Part shown: piece after piece, positions 8,424-15,190 of the stretch
How the letters are laid out: each line of letters begins with the position of its first letter
Numbering within the stretch: the first letter of the stretch is position 1
DNA from: Methylomagnum ishizawai
GTDB lineage: Bacteria > Pseudomonadota > Gammaproteobacteria > Methylococcales > Methylomonadaceae
DNA: 32,088 nt
Assembly (NCBI GenBank): GCA_945861705.1
Contig: CAMAVM010000026.1
Coordinates: forward strand, 1-32,088
Direction of reading: 5' to 3'
Position numbers and translations under genes: made by a program
The notes under the pieces: generated by a model
What the model saw: the letters and a program-made list of their open reading frames with translations, nothing else
The model's database searches: none
Told to the model about the DNA's origin: nothing

Positions 8424-8539
8424 GATTTCGGCGACTTCCGTGGATGGAGGAAGCATGGAAGAGGATATGAATCCTCGCCGCCAATCCATGCCGGATGACG
8501 GATTTATTGTTCAGGTGTAGTGCGTTACAAGCAATCCAT

Positions 8540-11191
8540 TTACACTAAACTCTTACTTGCCACCTCATATACATCCCTTGAAATCGCAGGACAGTTCATC
8601 ACCCGCTCCAACTGCGTTTTCATGAGGGTTTGGCGGGTTTCGTCGAAACGTCGCCAGGAAGTTAATGGGCCTAACATACGGGAGGCGACCTGTGGGTTCA
8701 GGATGTCGAGTGCGATAACATGGTTGGCAAGGAATTCATAGCCTTGCCCGTTGATGGTATGGAAATGTAGTGGGTTGGCTTGGCTGAATGAGCCGATGAC
8801 TGCCCTGACGCGGTTGGGCGTGGCTAAATCGAAGGCAGGATGTCCGGTCAAAGATATGACCGTGGCAAAAGCATCCGGCATGGGGCTGGATGCTTGGATG
8901 GCAAACCATTTGTCGATAACTAACGCTTCTTGCTGCCACTTTTGGTAAAACTGCGTCAAGCATTCCTGCTTTGCTGGGTGCGGATGATTGACAATATTCG
9001 CTAACGCGGCGATTTGGTCGGTCATGTTGTTAGCAGTGCTGAATTGTTGCTCGGACCATTGTTGGATTTTTTCGTCATCCAAGCGGCTGAGGAAACTCAA
9101 GCAAACATTTTTAATGCGCCGCCGGCCAATTGCACCGGAATCGAATTGCCCTGACTCGTCACGATGATTGCTGACGTATAAGGCTTCCAGCTCTGGTTGT
9201 AATTGTTCAGCAAGCGTGCGGACGACGAATTCCCTGGCTTCATGTATGGCTTCTACATCCACAACCTGCATTTGTTCTGCGAGATAACTTTCCGAAGGCA
9301 AACCTAATAATAGGGAGCAATAGGACAAATCATCCCACGCTTGCGACAACACTTGCTTGAAGGCAGTGATGATAATTGGAGCGAGTTGTAGCGGTCGGCC
9401 TTGTTGTACATCAGCAATCAATCCAGTGATGATCTGACCAGAGAGCAGTTGCCCAGCCTCCCAGCGGCTAAACGTATCGCTGTCGTAACTTAATAAGAAT
9501 GCCAATTCATCAAGACTGCGTTCCATGACCAGTTTGACGGGTGCGGAAAAATCTCTCAGGATGGATATGACGGGTTTTCCTGCCAATCCTGTAAAGGTAA
9601 AGGTTTGTTCAGAGGCGGTAAGTTGCAGGATAATCTCGTCATTTTCGCCATCGTGACCTTGCAAGTTGCATTTTACAGAGCCGCCGTTGTTATCAATCAA
9701 ACCAACTGTGATGGGAATGTGGAAGGGTTGTTTTGTTGCTTGGCCTGGGGTTGGCGGACAGCTTTGCTTAATGGATAAGGTCAGGGTTTGGCTGCTTGGG
9801 TTGTAAGCCTGCTCAACATTGATTGTGGGTGTGCCAGCCTGTCCATACCAACGCCGAAATTGCGTTAAATCAATCCTATTGGCAGCTTCCATAGCCGATA
9901 CAAAATCATCGCAGGTGACGGCTTGCCCGTCATGGCGTTGAAAATAGAGGTCACAGCCTTGTCGAAAACCTTCCGCACCCAACAGTGTGTGTATCATCCG
10001 CACGACTTCCGCGCCTTTTTCGTAGACCGTCAAGGTGTAGAAGTTATTGATTTCTATATACGCATCGGGGCGTATGGGGTGCGCCATCGGACCGGCATCT
10101 TCAGCAAACTGCCGCGTCCTTAGCATATTGACATTTTCGATGCGGTTTACCGCTTTTGATGTGCGGTCTCCCGTAAATTCTTGGTCACGGAATACCGTGA
10201 AGCCTTCCTTCAAGCTGAGTTGAAACCAATCCCGGCAGGTTATGCGGTTACCCGTCCAATTGTGGAAATACTCATGGCCGATAACGCCTTCGATATGCTC
10301 ATAATCAGAATCTGTTGCGGTATCGGGTCTAGCCAGGACGAATTTGGTGTTGAAGATATTCAAGCCTTTGTTTTCCATCGCGCCCATATTGAAGTGGCTG
10401 ACGGCGACGATCATATACAAGTCGAGATCGTATTCCCGACCGTAGACGTGTTCATCCCAATCCATGGCATTCTTCAAGGATTGCATGGCATGGGCGCATT
10501 TGTCGATATCATGTTGTTCGACAAAAATCTGCAAACCAACTTTGCGCCCAGATAAAGTTGTAAAACTGTCTTCCAGGTATTCCAGTTGCCCTGCAACCAG
10601 GGCAAACAAGTAGCAAGGTTTGCTGAACGGATCTTCCCACGTCACCCAATGACGGTTATCCCCTTCTTCACCGTGGGCGATTTTATTGCCATTAGACAGC
10701 AAAACCGGATAGCGGTCTTTGTCACCAACGAGTGTAGTGGTGAACTTCGCCATCACATCAGGACGATCCAGGAAATAAGTGATTTTCCTGAAACCTTCTG
10801 CTTCGCATTGGGTGCATAACATGCCATTGGACAAATACAAGCCTTCCAAAGCGGTGTTGGCTTTCGGGTTGATCTCGTTTTCAATGGTCAGTGTGAAGGC
10901 TCTTTGCTGTGGAACATCATGGATAATCAATGATTCCGGCGTGATGTGGTAGTTCGTTTCAGTTAGTTCTTGCTCGTCGTTGAGGACGATGCGAATCAGT
11001 TTGAGGTTTTCACCCGCCAGAATCAACGCGGTTTCCGATGATGAGCTGTTGGGATTACGGATTAAGGTAAGCCTGGAAATGACCCGGGTTTGTTGCTCGT
11101 CAAGCGTAAAGTTAAGGTTTACGGTATGGATAAGGTAATCAGGTACTTGGTAATCTTTCAGGTAAATCGTTTGAGGATTGGCATCGCGCAT
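8540..11191 (-). CDS. pepN: Aminopeptidase N (M1-family zinc metallopeptidase)
   Basis: An 883-residue protein matching the usual length of bacterial PepN (about 870-885). It is a broad-specificity cytosolic aminopeptidase that completes protein turnover. The N-terminal beta domain is followed by the catalytic domain with the substrate-anchoring GAMEN motif (270-274), the zinc site HEYFH (306-310) with its distal Glu in SLKEGFTVFRDQEF (about 329), and a C-terminal helical domain ending NPQVASRMLGPLTSWRRFD, typical of this family. The ATG at 11191 overlaps the stop of the DUF423 gene by one base (TAATG), so translation is probably coupled in a moaB > DUF423 > pepN transcript. No sign of damage. 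Confidence 0.97.
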   Translation of the reverse strand: MRDANPQTIYLKDYQVPDYLIHTVNLNFTLDEQQTRVISRLTLIRNPNSSSSETALILAGENLKLIRIVLNDEQELTETNYHITPESLIIHDVPQQRAFTLTIENEINPKANTALEGLYLSNGMLCTQCEAEGFRKITYFLDRPDVMAKFTTTLVGDKDRYPVLLSNGNKIAHGEEGDNRHWVTWEDPFSKPCYLFALVAGQLEYLEDSFTTLSGRKVGLQIFVEQHDIDKCAHAMQSLKNAMDWDEHVYGREYDLDLYMIVAVSHFNMGAMENKGLNIFNTKFVLARPDTATDSDYEHIEGVIGHEYFHNWTGNRITCRDWFQLSLKEGFTVFRDQEFTGDRTSKAVNRIENVNMLRTRQFAEDAGPMAHPIRPDAYIEINNFYTLTVYEKGAEVVRMIHTLLGAEGFRQGCDLYFQRHDGQAVTCDDFVSAMEAANRIDLTQFRRWYGQAGTPTINVEQAYNPSSQTLTLSIKQSCPPTPGQATKQPFHIPITVGLIDNNGGSVKCNLQGHDGENDEIILQLTASEQTFTFTGLAGKPVISILRDFSAPVKLVMERSLDELAFLLSYDSDTFSRWEAGQLLSGQIITGLIADVQQGRPLQLAPIIITAFKQVLSQAWDDLSYCSLLLGLPSESYLAEQMQVVDVEAIHEAREFVVRTLAEQLQPELEALYVSNHRDESGQFDSGAIGRRRIKNVCLSFLSRLDDEKIQQWSEQQFSTANNMTDQIAALANIVNHPHPAKQECLTQFYQKWQQEALVIDKWFAIQASSPMPDAFATVISLTGHPAFDLATPNRVRAVIGSFSQANPLHFHTINGQGYEFLANHVIALDILNPQVASRMLGPLTSWRRFDETRQTLMKTQLERVMNCPAISRDVYEVASKSLV

Positions 11192-11583
11192 TATTCGTAC
11201 CTTTTTTTAGATTTATTATGAGTGGCGGACAGGCAAAGCAGCAACCAAGCTATCAGGAAACAGACCCCTCCGATAGGCGTTATCATGCCAAGTTTTGGCA
11301 TGTCGAGCAGGACTAACAAGTACAGGCTACCCGAAAATAACAGGATGCCAAGAAACATCAACCAACCCGCGAGTGCAACACGTTTTGAATCGGGCATGTG
11401 TTGCTGCACTAAAGCAATAGCAATCAACCCCAAAGAATGCCACATTTGGTAAGTGACTCCGGTTTGATAGACGGCTAAAGATTCAGGACTCAAGCTGGCT
11501 TTCAAGGCATGTGCGCCGAATGCGCCCAAGCCAACACCTGCGAAAGCACATAAAGAACCTAGCACTAAAAACACCGATTTCAT
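11191..11583 (-). CDS. DUF423 family small inner-membrane protein
   Basis: A 130-residue protein with four predicted membrane segments. It begins with the family's typical glycine-rich helix and its GAFGAHALK motif (about residues 21-29), followed by YQTGVTYQMWHSLGLIAIAL and a GGVCFLIAWLLLCLSA segment. This matches DUF423 (YgdD/YwdK-like) proteins, whose function is not established. It lies one base after the moaB stop and overlaps the pepN start by one base, so it is the middle gene of a three-gene unit. The neighbours do not suggest a specific role. Confidence 0.9.
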   Translation of the reverse strand: MKSVFLVLGSLCAFAGVGLGAFGAHALKASLSPESLAVYQTGVTYQMWHSLGLIAIALVQQHMPDSKRVALAGWLMFLGILLFSGSLYLLVLLDMPKLGMITPIGGVCFLIAWLLLCLSATHNKSKKRYE

Positions 11584-11584
11584 G

Positions 11585-12166
11585 TCATTTCTCCATCAGT
11601 CTAGGCATAAGCTGCACCAGATTACAGGGGCGGGTACGAAAATCTAGTTGCGCTTTGATAAGTTCATTCCATGCGGTACGACATGCGCCAGACGAGCCGG
11701 GCAAGCAGAAAATATAGGTGGCATTAGCTACTCCAGCAATGGCGCGTGATTGGATGGTCGAAGTTTTGATGTCCTGGTACGACAGCATCCTGAAGGTTTC
11801 GCCAAACCCATCCAGTACTTTATCGAGCAAGGGCGTGATGGCCTCTGGTGTGCCATCACGTCCCGTTACGCCCGTTCCGCCTGTGCTGATGATGACATTG
11901 ACGGTTTCTGTTGCAATCCAATTGGAAACAACAGCCCTTATTTGGTAGATATTGTCTGGGACGATGGCTTTTTCAAACAGTTGATGTCCGGCATCTGCAA
12001 GGCATTCAACCAGAATTTTGCCGGAAACATCATCAGCTTCAGTGCGGGTGTCCGAAATAACCAATACGGCAATAGCTAAGGGGATGAATTGTTTTTCTGT
12101 GTTCACGATTTTGGTAGATGAAAAGGAATCCTGGCTATTAAATAACCAAGAAGCCCAGTAAGACAA
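11585..12166 (-). CDS. moaB: MoaB/MogA-family molybdenum cofactor biosynthesis protein
   Basis: The protein belongs to the MoaB/MogA fold, which binds molybdopterin and, in MogA, adenylylates it before molybdenum insertion. Visible motifs are IAVLVISDTRTEADDVSG, the substrate-binding IISTGGTGVTGRDGTPEA, FRMLSYQDIKTSTIQSRA, IFCLPGSSGACRTAWNELI and LDFRTRPCN. The pattern (DDxSG, ARTRPCN-like end) is closer to MoaB than to MogA. The open frame from 12166 gives 193 residues, about 20 more than E. coli MoaB (170). A GTG at 12106 would give MNTEKQFIPLAIAV, closer to the E. coli N-terminus, so the true start may be there. It leads the moaB > DUF423 > pepN run. Confidence 0.92.
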   Translation of the reverse strand: MSYWASWLFNSQDSFSSTKIVNTEKQFIPLAIAVLVISDTRTEADDVSGKILVECLADAGHQLFEKAIVPDNIYQIRAVVSNWIATETVNVIISTGGTGVTGRDGTPEAITPLLDKVLDGFGETFRMLSYQDIKTSTIQSRAIAGVANATYIFCLPGSSGACRTAWNELIKAQLDFRTRPCNLVQLMPRLMEK

Positions 12167-12208
12167 GCAATTTATTACCTGTTTTACCGAGCAATCCTTT
12201 TCCTGAGC

Positions 12209-13570
12209 TTAATTCAACATGACCAAAAACGATTCTTGCCCACGTTGCACATTCAAGAGCAAGCCTGATTTGGGGTCAACAACCTCTTTCAATTCAGCCA
12301 GATTATGCACCCGATACTGGTTTGCCGACACAATAACATCACCTGGACGTAAGCCAATCTTCCAGGCATACGAAGCCGTGTTGATTTTTTCGATGACAAT
12401 ACCTTCAACCTGGTCCCGTTGGGTATTGCCGAGTACGGTACCTTGCAATCTGCTATGTAGTTTCTCTCCCGCTTGCTGTGGACGCTCCTGTTTGCCTATG
12501 ACAGCAGTGGTTTCCTTTTTTTCATCGCCACGGTAATACTCAATATCTACCTTATCTCCAATTTGCAGCAAACCGATAATATTACGTATCTCATGGCTGT
12601 TTTTGATGGGCTTGCCGTTTGCGGAAACGATAATGTCGCCTAAAGCCAGCCCCGCTTTCTCGGCAGGTGAATTATTTTCAATGCGGCTAATTGCAGCACC
12701 TTGTATGTTGACCAGATTGAAGGCTTTGACCAGCTCAGGGGTTAAATCCTGGGTAGTGACACCCAATAAGCCCCTGCGGACTTCGCCGTGCTTGATTAAC
12801 GATTCTTTGATGGTTATCACCATATTGGCGGGAATAGCAAAGCCAATACCGACATTGCCGCCGCTCGGTGCCAAAATCGCGGTGTTCATCCCCACGAATT
12901 CACCTTTGAGATTGACTAGCGCACCGCCTGAATTACCTGGGTTGATGGATGCGTCAGTTTGGATAAAGTCCTCATAGCCTTCAATGCCCAGCCCTGAACG
13001 GCCTAATGCGCTGACAATGCCTGATGTTACCGTTTGTCCCAAACCAAATGGGTTGCCGATGGCAACCACAAAGTCGCCGACTCTTAGTTGACTGGAATCA
13101 GCAATCGGCAGTTCGGTCAAATTATTGGCAGGTATGCGAATAATGGCTACATCCGCCTCAGGATCGGTACCGACTAAATCAGCATTAAGCTGGCGACCGT
13201 CAGTTAACGTCACCATAATCTTATCGGCCTTGTCGATAACATGGTTATTGGTCAACACATAACCTTTATCACTGTCTATAATAACGCCAGAACCTAAGCT
13301 ATTTTTTTGACGTGATTGCTTAGGGACATTAAAAAATTGCCGAAAGTAAGGGTCTTGCAACAATGGATTTTCCCTGCCTTCAACTTTTGTGGAAGTCGAA
13401 ATATTGACGACCGCTGGCATACTACGTTCTAACATGGGTGCTAAAGTAGGTAATGCTTGGTTTTCGGTAAACGCAGGTAGCCCAATTGCAAGGCACACGG
13501 GGCTAAAAGCCAGGATAGAAGATAAAAAGATAAGAAAAATCAGTGGCTTGACAAATTTGCTGTGTATCAT
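12209..13570 (-). CDS. degQ: DegQ/DegP-type periplasmic serine protease (Do family)
   Basis: A trypsin-like periplasmic protease/chaperone (453 residues) of envelope protein quality control. It has an N-terminal signal sequence (about 1-28, FLIFLSSILAFSPVCLA), a catalytic triad His110 (TNNHVIDKAD), Asp140 (DPEADVAI) and Ser214 (NPGNSGGAL), and two PDZ domains (about 270-360 and 375-450, starting RRGLLGVTTQDL and VEGIVIEKI). I place the start at ATG 13570 (MIHSKFVKPL), because it puts a normal signal peptide at the very N-terminus; an upstream start at 13618 would add 16 residues with no clear purpose. The short linker region after the signal peptide resembles DegQ/MucD rather than DegP. It has its own promoter-like sequence (13606-13633). 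Confidence 0.94.
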   Translation of the reverse strand: MIHSKFVKPLIFLIFLSSILAFSPVCLAIGLPAFTENQALPTLAPMLERSMPAVVNISTSTKVEGRENPLLQDPYFRQFFNVPKQSRQKNSLGSGVIIDSDKGYVLTNNHVIDKADKIMVTLTDGRQLNADLVGTDPEADVAIIRIPANNLTELPIADSSQLRVGDFVVAIGNPFGLGQTVTSGIVSALGRSGLGIEGYEDFIQTDASINPGNSGGALVNLKGEFVGMNTAILAPSGGNVGIGFAIPANMVITIKESLIKHGEVRRGLLGVTTQDLTPELVKAFNLVNIQGAAISRIENNSPAEKAGLALGDIIVSANGKPIKNSHEIRNIIGLLQIGDKVDIEYYRGDEKKETTAVIGKQERPQQAGEKLHSRLQGTVLGNTQRDQVEGIVIEKINTASYAWKIGLRPGDVIVSANQYRVHNLAELKEVVDPKSGLLLNVQRGQESFLVMLN

Positions 13571-13605
13571 AGTTTTTCCAGGGTTATTAAACGCTTGTGA
13601 TAGAC

Positions 13606-13633
13606 AATATAGGTACAAAAACGTTTAATACAA
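13606..13633 (-). promoter_or_regulatory. Candidate sigma70 promoter of the degQ-like gene
   Basis: Read on the minus strand, TTGTAT (13633-13628) and TATATT (13611-13606) are separated by 16 bases. Transcription would begin near 13599, about 29 bases before the ATG at 13570. The match is good but not perfect; this rests on sequence alone. Confidence 0.4.
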
Positions 13634-13701
13634 GGCGCGTACTTTGTCAGCATTTTTTTAGTGGATGAAGCGTCATAATTTTGCTCAATATAGTGATTGC
13701 A

Positions 13702-15018
13702 ATGGCCGTTAATACAAATCCAGAAGAACATCGCATACTTCGTAAACTCATACCTTTAGCCACTTTTCCAAGTGCAGCATTCAAGGAATTATGCACGAAT
13801 ATAACTGTGGAGCAAGTTCAAGATGCAGCTATATTCAAGCGGGGCGATACCCATTCCGATTTAGTTTACTTGCTAGATGGCAGTGTGACGCTACAGGCGG
13901 AGGGGCTTATTGTTGACGTGATTACTTCAGAAAGTGAATCTGCAAAGTTTGCGCTGGCGCATCAACTTCCGAGAAAAATTGATGCTGTGGTTAATGGAAC
14001 AGCACGAATTGTGCGCTTGAATGCAGAGGTGGTTAATAATCCGCCGCCTGCGGTTTATCAGGAAGATCAAAGCTATACGATCACCGAAGAGTCAGATGAA
14101 GCATCTGACGACTGGATGACAACCTTATTGCGCTTGCCACTGTTTCAAACACTGCCACCCTCCAGTTTACAGAAAATCCTGATGAGCTTGAAAACCACCC
14201 ATTTTGCAAAGGGTGATGTCATTGTTGATGGCGGCAGTGTGGTAGATAATTTCTACGTTGTAACAAAAGGTCAGTGTTTGCTTTCTCGACCTTCGCTGGC
14301 GGATGGTGGCAAGATTAGATTGAGTGCAGGTGAAAGTTTTGGCGAAGAGTATTTGACTACCAATTATCCATCCCAGGAAACAATCACGGCACTTTCTGAT
14401 GTTAGCCTGATTCAATTGGAAAAGAAGCATTTTTCAATGCAAATCAAAGAACCTATACTGCAATTTATCTCGCATGATGATTTATCGAATGCGATAAGCA
14501 ATGGCGCGATTGTGCTGGATGTCAGGTCGCAACGCGAGTATGACAGCTTGCATCTTGATGATAGTATTAATATTCCATTATTGTCATTACGGATGCGTAT
14601 CGAAGAATTGCCTAAGGAAAAGCAGATTGTTGTGGTTTGTTCAAATGGCAAAGCGAGCGAGGCTGGAGCGTTTTTGTTAGTAAAAGATGGCTTTAATGCG
14701 TTTGTATTGGAAGCTGGAATGGGGATTGAAGAGGCTGATCAATTGATGGAATCCACCCATCCGGCAGATCCTCCACATACCATTTCTCAAATAGGTCAAC
14801 ATGAAGCTGATTCAGCTATATCTATTTTTGGCTTTGAAGCACAGATAGAAGCGTTAAAAGCTGAAAATGAAAGGTTAACGCATTGTAATAGCGCTCTTGC
14901 GGAAAATGCCGCAAAACTACAGGCTGAAAAAGAACAAGCAGAAAATCAGTGCCAAGTTTTGACTCAGCAATTGGAACGGCTGAAAGAGATTTTGAACAGG
15001 TTAACAAAGAGCAAATAA
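13702..15018 (+). CDS. Cyclic nucleotide-binding-like / rhodanese / coiled-coil protein
   Basis: A 438-residue cytoplasmic protein of composite build. A degenerate cNMP-binding-like fold (about 15-110, FKRGDTHSDLVYLLDGSVTL) is followed by a second (about 145-250, FAKGDVIVDGGSVVDNFYVVTKGQ). Then come a rhodanese domain (about 255-350) with active-site Cys313 in VVVCSNGKASEAG, and a C-terminal coiled coil (about 385-435). In the second domain the phosphate-binding cassette reads GESFGEEYL...YPSQETITALSD. The Arg that usually contacts the cyclic phosphate is missing, so nucleotide binding is doubtful. The Cys suggests sulfur transfer or thiol sensing. I start at ATG 13702, seven codons into the open frame (TTG 13681); neither has a strong ribosome binding site. 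It is divergent from degQ. Similar proteins occur in gammaproteobacteria without a known function. Confidence 0.85.
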   Translation: MAVNTNPEEHRILRKLIPLATFPSAAFKELCTNITVEQVQDAAIFKRGDTHSDLVYLLDGSVTLQAEGLIVDVITSESESAKFALAHQLPRKIDAVVNGTARIVRLNAEVVNNPPPAVYQEDQSYTITEESDEASDDWMTTLLRLPLFQTLPPSSLQKILMSLKTTHFAKGDVIVDGGSVVDNFYVVTKGQCLLSRPSLADGGKIRLSAGESFGEEYLTTNYPSQETITALSDVSLIQLEKKHFSMQIKEPILQFISHDDLSNAISNGAIVLDVRSQREYDSLHLDDSINIPLLSLRMRIEELPKEKQIVVVCSNGKASEAGAFLLVKDGFNAFVLEAGMGIEEADQLMESTHPADPPHTISQIGQHEADSAISIFGFEAQIEALKAENERLTHCNSALAENAAKLQAEKEQAENQCQVLTQQLERLKEILNRLTKSK

Positions 15019-15190
15019 TGCACCGATCATTGCCAACACCTGCCAGGCTGGAAGCGGGACTGGGCATGTTGCCCCATTCGCAGGATTTTCTTGTGGTTTA
15101 AAGAAAGCGGTAGCACCGAAGCTTTCAGCACGAGGTTGCAAGCTATACTGCGTGTAGGCTTTCCGAATCAGCACCAAAACCGTTATCAAA

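Larger units (their letters stand above)
8182..8440. mobile_element. Outer MITE-like element with long imperfect terminal inverted repeats, interrupted by a second element
   Basis: The left end CGGAGTCGAAATTCCTGT followed by GGTAGGCAATCAGTTTT (8202-8218) matches, with gaps, the reverse complement of the right end, CGGAAGTCGCCGAAATCC and GGTAGGTAAACAGTGTTTT (reading back from 8440 through 8278-8259). Without the inner element and its duplicated 8 bases the unit is about 119 bp. It codes for nothing. No clean target duplication is visible at its ends. Confidence 0.5.
8180..8539. other. 360-base gap made of nested inverted-repeat elements
   Basis: No gene is evident. The stretch contains an outer imperfect inverted-repeat element (8182-8440) interrupted by a second element (8292-8423) with a clear 8-bp target duplication, and then about 80 bases of probable former coding sequence of the coiled-coil gene. 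The rest, up to the pepN stop at 8540, holds nothing I can name. Confidence 0.6.

Noticed and set aside
7400-8540. CRISPR array in the repeat-rich gap
   Set aside because: Repeats are inverted pairs of different sequence, not regularly spaced direct repeats, and no cas genes are present.
10181-10555. 124-codon plus-strand frame inside pepN
   Set aside because: Antisense shadow of a strongly conserved gene; its sequence mirrors PepN codons.
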